From Rathayibacter sp. VKM Ac-2856 (GTDB taxonomy: Bacteria > Actinomycetota > Actinomycetes > Actinomycetales > Microbacteriaceae): a stretch of DNA of 64,000 nt. The notes beneath the pieces are model-generated. The model was not told the origin of the DNA, did no database searches, and saw only the letters and a list, made by a program, of their open reading frames with translations. Positions within the stretch are counted from its first letter, which is position 1; each line of letters starts with the position of its first letter. The stretch lies in contig NZ_JABMLF010000001.1 in NCBI RefSeq assembly GCF_013205055.1, positions 868,001 to 932,000 of the forward strand, in the 5' to 3' direction. Below, piece by piece: positions 43,671-54,224 of the stretch. The translations under genes were made by a program, and so were the position numbers.

Positions 43671-44992
43671 TGGAGCCCCAGCAGAACGACGCCGCCCCCG
43701 CCGCTGCCGTGGACGCGGCCGACGAGCAGCCCCGCCGCCTCTCGCGGCGCGGGCTGCTCGGCCTCGTCTCCGCCGGGACGGCGGGGCTGGCTGCGGGGAT
43801 CGGCGGGACGGTCGCCGTCGCCTCCGCGTCGAGCGCGACCGCCTCCTCCGCAGCGACCCGGGTCGTGCCGTTCTTCGGCGCGAACCAGGCCGGGATCACC
43901 ACGGCGGCGCAGGACCGCCTGCACTTCGCGGCCTTCGACATGGCGAGCTCGGCGACCCGCGACGACCTGATCGAGCTGCTGCAGGACTGGACGCTCGCGG
44001 CCGCGCGCCTCGCCCGGGGCCTCGACGTCAGCGAGGAGGGCGCCGTCGGCGGCCCCGACACGGCACCGCCGGACGACACGGGAGAGGCGCTCGGTCTCGA
44101 CGCGTCCTCGCTCACCCTCACCTTCGGCTTCGGCCCGACCCTCTTCGTCGACGAGTCGGGCGCGGACCGCTTCGGCCTCGCCGACCGCCGCCCCGCCGAG
44201 CTCGAGGCGCTCCCCCGCTTCCGCGGCGACGCGCTCGTTCCGGCCGCGGGCGGCGGCGATCTCTGCATCCAGGCCTGCGCCGACGACCCGCAGGTGGCCG
44301 TGCACGCGATCCGCAATCTGAGCCGCATCGCCTTCGGGCGGGCGTCGCTGCGCTGGTCGCAGCTCGGCTTCGGCCGCACGTCCTCCACCTCGACGGCGCA
44401 GGCGACCCCGCGGAACCTCTTCGGCTTCAAGGACGGCACGGCGAACATCAAGTCGGAGGAGCCCGACGCGGTGCAGGAGCACGTCTGGGTGCAGGACGCC
44501 GACGGGCCGGCCTGGCTCGCGGGCGGCAGCTACCTGGTGGCGCGCAAGATCCGCATGATCATCGAGACCTGGGACCGCAGCCAGCTCGGCGAGCAGGAGC
44601 GGGTGATCGGCCGGAGCAAGGGCTCCGGTGCACCGCTCTCGGGCGGCGACGAGTTCACCGAGCCCGACTTCGAGGCGGCCGGCGCGACCGGCGCTCCGCT
44701 GGTCGACCGGGAGTCGCACGTGCGGCTCGCGCACCCGACCGTCAACAACGGCGTCCGGCTGCTGCGCCGCGGCTACAACTTTGTCGACGGCAACGACGAG
44801 CTGGGGCGGCTGAACGCGGGGCTGTTCTTCCTCTCCTTCCAGCGCTCGCCGGCGCAGTTCATCGCGGTGCAGCAGAACCTCGCGACCGATGCTCTGAACG
44901 AGTACATCAAGCACGTCGGCTCGGCGGTCTTCGCCGTTCCACCGGGAGTGCGCGACGAGAGCGACTTCGTGGGATCGGGACTGTTCGCCTGA
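43670..44992 (+). CDS. efeB: EfeB Dyp-type heme peroxidase
   Basis: 440 residues. Twin-arginine signal (RRLSRRGLLGLVSAGTAGLA) for Tat export, then a Dyp-type peroxidase. The catalytic Asp is in the GxxDG motif NLFGFKDGTANIKS, the proximal heme His in SHVRLAHPTVNNG, and RRGYNFVDG follows. Together with EfeU and EfeO it oxidises ferrous iron or helps free heme iron. GTG 43670 overlaps the efeO stop by 1 nt. Its export depends on Tat components such as the TatB encoded at 31902-32318. Confidence 0.95.
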   Translation: MEPQQNDAAPAAAVDAADEQPRRLSRRGLLGLVSAGTAGLAAGIGGTVAVASASSATASSAATRVVPFFGANQAGITTAAQDRLHFAAFDMASSATRDDLIELLQDWTLAAARLARGLDVSEEGAVGGPDTAPPDDTGEALGLDASSLTLTFGFGPTLFVDESGADRFGLADRRPAELEALPRFRGDALVPAAGGGDLCIQACADDPQVAVHAIRNLSRIAFGRASLRWSQLGFGRTSSTSTAQATPRNLFGFKDGTANIKSEEPDAVQEHVWVQDADGPAWLAGGSYLVARKIRMIIETWDRSQLGEQERVIGRSKGSGAPLSGGDEFTEPDFEAAGATGAPLVDRESHVRLAHPTVNNGVRLLRRGYNFVDGNDELGRLNAGLFFLSFQRSPAQFIAVQQNLATDALNEYIKHVGSAVFAVPPGVRDESDFVGSGLFA

Positions 44993-45087
44993 TCGCCAGT
45001 GTTCCTGAGGGGATGCGCATGCCGGCTCAGGTCATCGGCGGGCAGCTCTTCGGCGACGGCGAGGACTGCTCGCTACCGTCGTCGACG

Positions 45088-45996
45088 ATGTCAGGGAACA
45101 GTGCGAAGAACGGCCTCACCAAGCGCGAGCGGCAGGAGCTCGCCCGGATCGAGGCGAGGGAGCGGCGCGAGAGCGAGCGGCGCCGGAGGCGGCGGAACCG
45201 GCTGCTCGGCCAGGGCGGTGCAGCGCTGGGGGTGCTCGCGGTCGTGGCGCTCGTGGCGTGGAACGTCTGGTCGCAGCAGGAGGTCGCGAGCACCGGTCCG
45301 GCGAACATGCGGAGCGACGGGATCGTGCTCGCGGGAGCGGACTCGGCGGTGAGCGCCGTGACGACGGCGCCGATCGAGGCCGGCGAGCAGCCCGTGCCGA
45401 CCGACGAGGCGGCGACCCGGGCGGGAGGCGTCGCCACGATCGATCTGTACGTCGACTACCTCTGCCCGTACTGCGGGCAGTTCGAGACGGCGAACGCGCC
45501 GACCCTGCGCTCGTGGCTCGAGCAGGGGGCGATCACGCTGGAGATCCACCCGGTCGCGATCCTCGACTCGTCCTCGGCGGGGTCGGAGTACTCGAGCCGC
45601 GCCGCGAACGTCGCGGCCTGCGTGGCGGACGAGGATCCCGATCGGTTCCTGGCCGTCCACGAGGCGCTGTTCGCGAAGCAGCCCGCCGAGGGGACGACCG
45701 GGCTGAGCGACGACGAGCTGCGGGCGCTCGTGACCGGGGCGGGTGTCACGGACGACGACGTCCTCGCGTGCATCACGGCGGGCGAGTTCCGGCCGTGGGT
45801 CGCCGCGGCCACGAAGCGGGCGACGAGCGAGCCGCTGGCGAACTCGTCGGTGGCGGAGCTGACCTCGACGCCGACGGTGCTCGTGAACGGGCAGCAGTAC
45901 ACCGGGGCGCCGGACGACGCGGACGCGTTCGTCGCGTTCGTCACCGCGACGCTGGAGGCGGAGGGCGCGGCGCCGTCGCCGGCGCCGGGCGGCTGA
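45088..45996 (+). CDS. DsbA-like membrane-anchored thioredoxin-fold protein
   Basis: 302 residues. A strongly basic, probably coiled-coil cytoplasmic segment (KRERQELARIEARERRESER) leads to one membrane helix (GGAALGVLAVVALVAWNVW), then an extracytoplasmic DsbA/thioredoxin_4 domain with active-site CPYC in DLYVDYLCPYCGQFETANA and the cis-Pro region LTSTPTVLVNGQQ. It should form or shuffle disulfides outside the membrane. I chose ATG 45088, 8 nt after a TACCGT box and so possibly leaderless, over 45013/45019, which add residues without family likeness. Confidence 0.82.
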   Translation: MSGNSAKNGLTKRERQELARIEARERRESERRRRRRNRLLGQGGAALGVLAVVALVAWNVWSQQEVASTGPANMRSDGIVLAGADSAVSAVTTAPIEAGEQPVPTDEAATRAGGVATIDLYVDYLCPYCGQFETANAPTLRSWLEQGAITLEIHPVAILDSSSAGSEYSSRAANVAACVADEDPDRFLAVHEALFAKQPAEGTTGLSDDELRALVTGAGVTDDDVLACITAGEFRPWVAAATKRATSEPLANSSVAELTSTPTVLVNGQQYTGAPDDADAFVAFVTATLEAEGAAPSPAPGG

Positions 45997-45998
45997 GG

Positions 45999-46437
45999 GG
46001 TCTCGATACGCCGCTGCGCGGCTACTCGACCAGCATGCAGGGGGCGCTGCGCGGCTCGTCGACCACCCTGCAGGGAGACGCTGCGCGGCTGGTCGACCAC
46101 CACGCAGGGAGACGCATCCATGCTGGTCGAGTAGCCCTCGAAGAGGGCGTATCGAGACCTGACGTGTGCACGCGTCGGTCTCGATACGCCGCTGCGCGGC
46201 TACTCGACCAGCATGCAGGGGGTGGCGCTGCGCGGCTCGTCTATCACCATGCAGGGAGACGCTGCGCGGCTCGTCGACCACCCTGCAGAGGGCCGCGTCC
46301 ATGCTGGTCGAGTAGCCCTCGGAGAGGGCGTATCGAGACCTGACGTATGCACGCGTCGGTCTCGATACGCCGCTGCGCGGCTACTCGACCAGCATGCAGA
46401 GAGACGCTGCGCGGCTACTCGCCAGCATGCAGCGCGG
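45999..46437. repeat. Intergenic palindromic repeat array, locus D (about 180-bp composite units)
   Basis: Direct family copies of 39 bp at 45999-46037, 46177-46215 and 46358-46396; inverted 41-bp copies at 46119-46159 and 46300-46340. Between them are short half copies with GCTGCGCGGCTCGTCGACCA and CTGCAGGGAGACG. Direct copies are spaced 178 and 181 bp, so the array is a tandem duplication of a unit holding one direct and one inverted repeat. It ends in partial copies near 46437. Confidence 0.9.
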
Positions 46438-46468
46438 GCGGCAGCTCCATCGGGTGCACCCGGAAACG

Positions 46469-46507
46469 ACGAACGACCGGCGGAGCGGGCTCCGGCCGGT
46501 CGTTCGT
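46469..46507 (-). terminator. Terminator of typA
   Basis: A 12-bp perfect stem (ACGAACGACCGG, 46469-46480, with CCGGTCGTTCGT, 46496-46507) lies 26 nt after the typA stop. On the minus strand it is followed by TCGTTTCC. A T-rich tail is weak. Confidence 0.65.
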
Positions 46508-46532
46508 GCGGGGCGCCGTGGGGCGCCCCGGG

Positions 46533-48437
<1,905 letters not shown>

Positions 48438-48513
48438 GTGAACGGACTCGTCTCGTGTTCTCGTGCAGTAAGGGGGACCCTCCATCGTACCGCAGGCGCG
48501 CGGTCCGACGGCG

Positions 48514-48580
48514 GAGGGCCCCGTTCCCGGTCGGCGACCCGATGAACATCGGGTGACGCCGGCCGCGGAACGGGGCCCTC
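48514..48580 (-). terminator. Terminator downstream of the dpp operon
   Basis: Outer arms GAGGGCCCCGTTCC (48514-48527) and GGAACGGGGCCCTC (48567-48580) pair perfectly over 14 bp and enclose a second hairpin ACCCGATG-AAC... CATCGGGT. It begins 21 nt after the stop of the ATPase gene. Confidence 0.75.
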
Positions 48581-48601
48581 AGCGGTGGTGGTGCGGGTCG
48601 A

Positions 48602-50338
48602 TCAGACCGCGAACTCGATGCCCGCGCCGGGGATGGCGGCGAGCAGCTCGCGGGTGTACTCCTGCTGCGGCGAGTCGAACACGGTGTCGGTCGAGGCGTG
48701 CTCGACGATCCGGCCCTTCTGCATCACGCAGACGTCGTCCGCGATCACGCGGACCACGGCGAGGTCGTGCGTGATGAACAGGTAGGTGAGCCCGAGCTCG
48801 GCCTGGAGATCGGCGAGGAGGCGGAGGATCTGCGCCTGGACGAGCACGTCCAGGGCCGACACCGCCTCGTCGAGCACGACGATCTCGGGCTTGAGCGCGA
48901 GCGCGCGGGCGATCGCCACGCGCTGGCGCTGGCCGCCGGAGAGCTCGTTCGGGTAGCGGCCCGCGATCACGCGCGGGAGCGACACCTGGTCGAGCAGCTC
49001 GAAGACGCGCTCGCGCTGCGACGCGCGATCGCCCACCTTGTGCACCCGCAGCGGCTCCGAGATGGTGTTGCCGATGTTGTGCAGCGGGTCGAGCGAGCCG
49101 TACGGGTCCTGGAACACCGGCTGCATCGAGCGGCGCAGCGCCAGCATCTCCTTGCCCTTGATCTTCTCGGTGCGACGGCCGTCGATCGAGATCGATCCCG
49201 AGGTCGCCGTCTCCAGACCCAGGACGAGGCGCGCGATCGTCGACTTGCCCGAGCCCGACTCCCCCACGAGCGCCGTGGTGGTGCCCTTGGGGATCGAGAA
49301 CGAGACGTCGTCGACGGCGGTGAAGTCCTCGGCCTTCAGCCCGCCGCGGCGGATCTTGAAGACCTTGGTGAGACCGTCGACCTCGATCATCGGCCGCGCG
49401 GTCGTGGTCGCACCGCCGTGGTGCGCGCCGGCCGCGCCGACCAGGTCGACTTCGTGGACGGACGCCGCCTCGCCGGGCACCGACTCCGTGGCCGCACCGG
49501 CCGTGGACTGGATGCGGCGGGAGGCCAGGCTCGGCGCCGCCGCGATCAGGCGCTGCGTGTAGGGGTGCTGCGGGTTCTGCAGCACCTCCACCGAGGCGCC
49601 GGACTCGACGATGCGGCCCTTGTACATGACGATCAGCTTCTCGGCGCGCTCGGCGGCGAGACCCAGGTCGTGCGTGATGAAGAGCAGCGCGGTGCCGTCG
49701 GTCTTCGTCAGCGTCTCGAGGTGGTCGAGGATGCGCCGCTGCACCGTCACGTCGAGCGCCGAGGTGGGCTCGTCCGCGATCAGCAGCTGCGGCGACGCGG
49801 CCAGGCCGATGCCGATCAGCACGCGCTGGCGCATGCCGCCCGAGAACTGGTGCGGGAACTGCTTGAGCCGCTTCTCGGCGTCCGCGAGCCCCGCGTTCTT
49901 CAGGACCTCGATCGCCTTGGCGCGGACCTCCTTGCGGCCGCTGGCGAGGCCGTTGGCCTTGATCGTCTCCTCGACCTGGAAGCCGACGGACCAGACCGGG
50001 TTGAGGTTGGACATCGGGTCCTGCGGCACGTAGCCGATGCGGCGGCCGCGGATGTCCTCGAGCTCGGCCCTGGTCGCCTTCGCCAGGTCCTTGCCGTCGA
50101 ACAGCACGGAGCCGGCGGTGACCTGACCGCTGCCGGGCAGCAGGCCGATGATCGCCGCGGCGGTCGTCGACTTGCCCGAGCCGGATTCGCCGACGATCGC
50201 GACGGTCTGGCCGTGGTCGATCGTCAGGCTGACGCCCCGGAGGGCCTTGACGAGTCCGCTGCCGGTCTGGAAGCCGACCTCGAGGTCGGTGACCTCGAGC
50301 AGCGGGCCCGTCGGCGTGGTGGGTGTCGTGTTCGTCAT
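48602..50338 (-). CDS. Oligo/dipeptide ABC transporter, fused DppD-DppF ATPase
   Basis: 578 residues with two complete ATPase domains in one chain. Walker A sites are VGESGSGKSTTAAAIIGLLP and VGESGSGKSTIARLVLGLE; signature motifs FSGGMRQRVLIGIGLA and LSGGQRQRVAIARALA; Walker B LLIADEPTSALD and IVVLDEAVSALD. A Pro/Ala-rich linker joins the domains. In E. coli these are separate genes dppD and dppF. ATG 50338 overlaps the permease stop by 4 nt. It powers uptake of peptides by the dppBC-like permeases and the lipoprotein upstream. Confidence 0.93.
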   Translation of the reverse strand: MTNTTPTTPTGPLLEVTDLEVGFQTGSGLVKALRGVSLTIDHGQTVAIVGESGSGKSTTAAAIIGLLPGSGQVTAGSVLFDGKDLAKATRAELEDIRGRRIGYVPQDPMSNLNPVWSVGFQVEETIKANGLASGRKEVRAKAIEVLKNAGLADAEKRLKQFPHQFSGGMRQRVLIGIGLAASPQLLIADEPTSALDVTVQRRILDHLETLTKTDGTALLFITHDLGLAAERAEKLIVMYKGRIVESGASVEVLQNPQHPYTQRLIAAAPSLASRRIQSTAGAATESVPGEAASVHEVDLVGAAGAHHGGATTTARPMIEVDGLTKVFKIRRGGLKAEDFTAVDDVSFSIPKGTTTALVGESGSGKSTIARLVLGLETATSGSISIDGRRTEKIKGKEMLALRRSMQPVFQDPYGSLDPLHNIGNTISEPLRVHKVGDRASQRERVFELLDQVSLPRVIAGRYPNELSGGQRQRVAIARALALKPEIVVLDEAVSALDVLVQAQILRLLADLQAELGLTYLFITHDLAVVRVIADDVCVMQKGRIVEHASTDTVFDSPQQEYTRELLAAIPGAGIEFAV

Positions 50339-51297
50339 CGGAGGGCCCTCGCCTTCGGGTCGAGCGCGTCGCGCAGGGCCTCACCCATCAGGATGAAGCT
50401 CAGCACGGTGATGGTCAGCGCGGCGGACGGGTAGATCAGCGTCTGCGGGTTGGTCCGCAGGTCGCGCTGCGCCTGGCTGATGTCGTTGCCCCACGACATC
50501 ACGTCGCCCGGCAGGCCGACGCCCAGGAAGGACAGCGTCGCCTCCGCGGTGATGGCCGCGCCGAGGGAGATCGTCGTGACGACGATGACCGGGGCGATGG
50601 AGTTGGGCATGACGTGGCGGAACAGGATCGCCATGCGGGACAGGCCCGTGGCGGTCGCGGCTCCGACGAAGTCGGACTGCTTCACCCTCAGGACCTCGGA
50701 CCGCAGGACGCGGGCCGTGGTCGGCCACGCGAAGGCTCCGATCGCCAGGGCGATGACGAAGACGTTCCGGTGGGCCGAGAAGACCGACATGATGACGACC
50801 GCGGCGAGGATGTAGGGGATCGAGAAGAAGATGTCGCCCGCGCGCATGATCACGGTGTCGACCCAGCCGCCGAAGAAGCCGGCGAGCGCGCCGCCGATGA
50901 CGCCCGTGATCGTCGTGATCAGGATCACGATCAGGCCGACGGTGAGCGAGGTCGAGGCGCCGTGGACGATGCGCGCGTAGACGTCGCAGCCCTGCTTCGT
51001 GTAGCCGAGGAGGCTGCCGTCGCCGGGCCCCTGGTTGCTGAAGCCGAGGTCGCAGGCCCGGGGGTCGATCGACGTGAAGAGGTTCGGGAGCAGCGAGACG
51101 GCGAGGATCAGGACGATCATCGCGCCCGAGATCCAGAACATGGGCCGCTTGCGCAGGTCCTGCCAGGCGTCGGTCCACAGGTTGCTGGGCTTCTCGTCCA
51201 GGGAGACGGCGTCGATCGAGGCGATCGGCGTCTCCTCGAGCGGTGCCACGAAGTGATCGATGCGGCGCGCGGCGCCGCGGTTCATCTCATTTGGCAT
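50335..51297 (-). CDS. Oligo/dipeptide ABC transporter permease, DppC type
   Basis: About 320 residues with an N-terminal helix (RKRPMFWISGAMIVLILAVS) and a five-helix permease domain carrying the EAA-like loop SDFVGAATATGLSRMAILFR and HVMPNSIAPVIVV. An extra extracytoplasmic loop with the pair of cysteines (DPRACDLGF and KQGCDVYAR) could form a disulfide. The start is taken as ATG 51297; it overlaps the upstream permease gene by 11 nt. Substrate inferred from operon context. Confidence 0.92.
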   Translation of the reverse strand: MPNEMNRGAARRIDHFVAPLEETPIASIDAVSLDEKPSNLWTDAWQDLRKRPMFWISGAMIVLILAVSLLPNLFTSIDPRACDLGFSNQGPGDGSLLGYTKQGCDVYARIVHGASTSLTVGLIVILITTITGVIGGALAGFFGGWVDTVIMRAGDIFFSIPYILAAVVIMSVFSAHRNVFVIALAIGAFAWPTTARVLRSEVLRVKQSDFVGAATATGLSRMAILFRHVMPNSIAPVIVVTTISLGAAITAEATLSFLGVGLPGDVMSWGNDISQAQRDLRTNPQTLIYPSAALTITVLSFILMGEALRDALDPKARALR

Positions 51298-52216
51298 AGC
51301 GGATCCTCGGGTCGAGTACGGCATAGAGCAGGTCGACGAGGATGTTCACCACGAGGTAGAACAGCACCATGACCGTGACGAAGGAGACGACGGTCGGCCG
51401 CTCTCCTCGGATGATCGCCTGGTAGAGCGTGTTCCCGACTCCGGGAACGTTGAAGATGCCCTCGGTCACGGTCGCGCCGACGATCAGGAGGCCGAAGTCG
51501 GCTCCGAACTGCGTCGTGACCGGGATGAGCGAGTTGCGCAGGATGTGCACCGGGATGACGCGCTTGCGCGACAGTCCCTTGCTGTACGCCGTGCGCACGA
51601 AGTCCGAGCCGGCGGTCTCGATGACCGAGCCGCGCGTGAGCCGGATCGCGGAGGCGACCACGAACAGCGCGAGCACGATTGCCGGGAGCAGGAGCCGCTC
51701 GAACGTCGGCGAGCCGCCGACCGTCGGCGAGAACCAGCCCAGCTGCACCGCGAAGAAGGACTGCGCGATGAAGCAGAGCACGAAGATCGGCACCGAGACG
51801 AGCAGGAGGCTGACCACGAGCGCGCTGGCGTCGAAGAACGAGCCCTTCCGGAGTCCGCTGATGAGCCCGATCGTGAGAGCGACGACGATCTCGATGACGA
51901 TCGCCATCATGGCGAGCGTGAGGGTGACCGGGAAGGTGCGGGCGAGGATGTCGTTGACGGACTGCCCCGAGAAGGAGATGCCGAAGTCGCCGCGGACGAC
52001 TCCGCCGAGGTAGTAGAGGTACTGCACGATGAACGGCTCGTTGAGGTGGTACTGCTCCTCGAGGCGCGCGAGCAGGGCCGCGTTGGGGGTCTTGTCGCCG
52101 AAGAGGGCGAGGAGGGGGTTCCCCGGCATGGCGAAGACCATGAAGTAGATCAGGAACGTCGTCCCGATCAGGACGGGGACGGCTTGCAGGATGCGTCGGA
52201 CGATGTAGGCGAGCAC
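51287..52216 (-). CDS. Oligo/dipeptide ABC transporter permease, DppB type
   Basis: 309 residues, six membrane helices. Begins LAYIVRRILQAVPVLIGTTF with GTG at 52216, then MPGNPLLALFGDKTP typical of DppB/OppB, the loop SDFVRTAYSKGLSRKRVIPV with the coupling helix, and FNVPGVGNTLYQAI. It forms a heterodimer with the following permease. It lies 121 nt downstream of the binding-protein gene across a hairpin that can act as a partial terminator. Confidence 0.93.
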   Translation of the reverse strand: MLAYIVRRILQAVPVLIGTTFLIYFMVFAMPGNPLLALFGDKTPNAALLARLEEQYHLNEPFIVQYLYYLGGVVRGDFGISFSGQSVNDILARTFPVTLTLAMMAIVIEIVVALTIGLISGLRKGSFFDASALVVSLLLVSVPIFVLCFIAQSFFAVQLGWFSPTVGGSPTFERLLLPAIVLALFVVASAIRLTRGSVIETAGSDFVRTAYSKGLSRKRVIPVHILRNSLIPVTTQFGADFGLLIVGATVTEGIFNVPGVGNTLYQAIIRGERPTVVSFVTVMVLFYLVVNILVDLLYAVLDPRIRYAK

Positions 52217-52274
52217 GTCAGCCCTGCCTGTTCCGGTGTCGCATGGTGGACCTCATTCGATCGTGACCCAACAA

Positions 52275-52323
52275 GGCGCTCCGCCCGTGGGAACGGTCGT
52301 GCCGTCCCCACGGGCGAAGCGCC
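52275..52323 (-). terminator. Intercistronic hairpin between binding-protein and permease genes
   Basis: GGCGCT (52275-52280) plus GCCCGTGGG (52283-52291) pair with CCCACGGGC (52307-52315) plus AGCGCC (52318-52323). It lies 15 nt after the stop of the binding-protein gene. It could stop or slow part of the transcripts, or stabilise the upstream mRNA, so that more binding protein than permease is made. Confidence 0.65.
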
Positions 52324-52337
52324 CGTCGTGTCTGATG

Positions 52338-53954
52338 TCAGCTCTTGGTGATCTGGTAGAACAGCGGAACCGAGTTCCACCCGAACTCTACGTCGGAGAC
52401 GTTCTCGCTGTAGCCACCGGTCACGTTGGCGTACCAGAGCGGGATCGACGGGAGGTCCTGCAGGAGGACCTCCTGAGCCTTCTGGTAGTCCTCGTTCGCG
52501 GTCGCGAGGTCGGTCTCGGCGGAGCCGTCGGCCAGGAGCTGGTCGAACTCGGCGCTGGAGTAGTCACCGTCGTTCGACGAGGCGTTGGTCGCGTACAGCG
52601 GTCCGAGGAAGTTGTACAGACCGGGGTAGTCGGCCTGCCATCCGGTGCGGAACGCGGTCTCGATCGAGCGGTCGACGATCTTGGTGCGGGCCTCGGCGAA
52701 GGTCGGGTAGGCCTCGCCGATGGCGTCGATGCCGAGGGTGTTCTTGACCGAGTTCATCACAGCGTCGACCCAGCCCTGGTGGCCGCCGTCGGCGTTGTAG
52801 GCGATCGAGAAGGTGCCGTCCCAGGGGCTGATCGCGTCGGCCTGAGCCCACAGCGCCTTCGCCTCGTCGGGGTTGTACTCGAGCACCTCGGCGCCCTCGA
52901 GGGAGTCGCTCCAGCCGTCGATCACCGGGGAGGTGAAGTCGGAGGCGGGGGTGCGGGTGCCCTCGAAGATGACGTCGGTGATCTGGTCGCGGTCGAAGGC
53001 CATCGAGATGGCCTGGCGACGCAGCTGGCCCTCCTCACCGCTGAAGTGCGCGAGGCGCTCCGGGATGGTGAAGGACTGGAACACGGCCGAGGCCTGGTTC
53101 ACGGCGCGGTCGCCGAGGTCGCTCTCGAACGTGCCGAACGCGGAGTCCGGGATCTGGTCGATGACGTCGACGTTGCCCGCGAGCAGGTCGGCGTAGGACG
53201 CGTCCTGGGTGGCGTAGAACGTGATCGTGATGCCGCCGTTGACGGGGACGCGGGGTCCGTCGTAGTCGGGGTTCACGACGAGGTCGATCTGGACGTCGTG
53301 CTGCCAGGCGCCCTCGCCGTCGAGCATGTAGGGGCCGTTGCCGATCGGGTTCTCACCGAAGGCGTCCATGTCGTCGTACGCGACGCTGGGCAGCGGGTAG
53401 TAGGCCGAGTAGCCCAGGCGCTGCGGGAAGTCCGACTTGGGCGAGGACAGCGCGACGGTGAACGTCGTGTCGTCGACGACCTTCAAGCCGGTCAGCTCGG
53501 TGTCCTCGTCGTAGCTGAAGCCCTCGATGTCCTCGAAGAAGTAGCTCTGCAGCTGCTCGTTCGAGTACTTCGCGCCGTAGTTCCAGGCGTCGACGAACGA
53601 CTGGGCCGTGATCTCCTCGCCGTTGGTGAAGGTCCGGCCGGACTGGATCGTGATCGTGTAGTTCTGCGCGTCGTCGGACTCGACCGACTCGGCGAGGTCG
53701 GGCTGGGCCGCGCCCTCGGCGTCGTAGTAGTAGAGACCGGCGAAGATCTCGTCGAGGATCTTGCCGCCGCCCACCTCGTTGGTGTTGGTCGGCACCAGCG
53801 GGTTCTGGGGCTCCGAGCCGTTGGTGAGGATGATCGCGGCGGAGTCTCCCGCGGCGTCACCCCCGCCCTCGTTCGAGCTGCTGCAGCCGGCCAGGACCAG
53901 GGTGCTCGCGGCGACGAGCGCCAGAGCTCCGAGGCCGAAACGTCTGATTTTCAC
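52338..53954 (-). CDS. Oligo/dipeptide-binding lipoprotein (SBP family 5)
   Basis: 538 residues. Lipoprotein signal FGLGALALVAASTLVLAGCS with lipobox LAGC. Family 5 marks include SEPQNPLVPTNTNEVGGGKI, NYTITIQSGRTFTNGEEITA, VVDDTTFTVALSSPKSDFP, GNGPYMLDGEG and LPSIPLWY. It captures peptides outside the cell for the permease pair. GTG 53954 has a perfect GGAGGAATT ribosome site. First gene of the peptide operon. Confidence 0.95.
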   Translation of the reverse strand: MKIRRFGLGALALVAASTLVLAGCSSSNEGGGDAAGDSAAIILTNGSEPQNPLVPTNTNEVGGGKILDEIFAGLYYYDAEGAAQPDLAESVESDDAQNYTITIQSGRTFTNGEEITAQSFVDAWNYGAKYSNEQLQSYFFEDIEGFSYDEDTELTGLKVVDDTTFTVALSSPKSDFPQRLGYSAYYPLPSVAYDDMDAFGENPIGNGPYMLDGEGAWQHDVQIDLVVNPDYDGPRVPVNGGITITFYATQDASYADLLAGNVDVIDQIPDSAFGTFESDLGDRAVNQASAVFQSFTIPERLAHFSGEEGQLRRQAISMAFDRDQITDVIFEGTRTPASDFTSPVIDGWSDSLEGAEVLEYNPDEAKALWAQADAISPWDGTFSIAYNADGGHQGWVDAVMNSVKNTLGIDAIGEAYPTFAEARTKIVDRSIETAFRTGWQADYPGLYNFLGPLYATNASSNDGDYSSAEFDQLLADGSAETDLATANEDYQKAQEVLLQDLPSIPLWYANVTGGYSENVSDVEFGWNSVPLFYQITKS

Positions 53955-54054
53955 AATTCCTCCAGTGATGTGGGGGCGCGCGAGAAGTGGTTTCCCTGAC
54001 GCGTGGAGTGCCGTGCGCGTAGCGACGACGTCGGCGCGCGAGACTGGTGGCCAC

Positions 54055-54149
54055 CGCGCGAATGCCTCAGACGAGACTATGTATCGACTGCCTATCGCCA
54101 CAAAACGATGAGGAAACCGTTACACAGCGGTAACCGGGAGGTGTAATCC
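54055..54149. promoter_or_regulatory. Divergent promoter region of peptide operon and CPBP gene, with palindrome
   Basis: The 270-nt gap 53955-54224 holds both promoters. At 54119-54134 lies an inverted repeat GTTAC-N6-GTAAC (CCGTTACACAGCGGTAACCG), a candidate operator. On the minus strand the AT-rich tract TACATAGTC (near 54075-54085) is a candidate -10 area of the peptide operon. Confidence 0.5.
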
Positions 54150-54224
54150 TTGCGCGGATTCGCACGAATCCTGCGTCTGGGCGCCGTTCGGCGCACAGCA
54201 GCGAATCCAGGAAGAGGCCCGCTC

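Larger units (their letters stand above)
45997..46532. other. 536-nt convergent gap filled by repeats
   Basis: Between the stop of the DsbA-like gene and the stop of typA. It holds the repeat cluster (45999-46437) and the typA terminator (46469-46507). No gene is supported here. Confidence 0.8.

Noticed and set aside
45999-46437. Repeat array considered as a CRISPR array
   Set aside because: Units are in both orientations, spacers are themselves repeated, and unit lengths vary; no cas genes are present.
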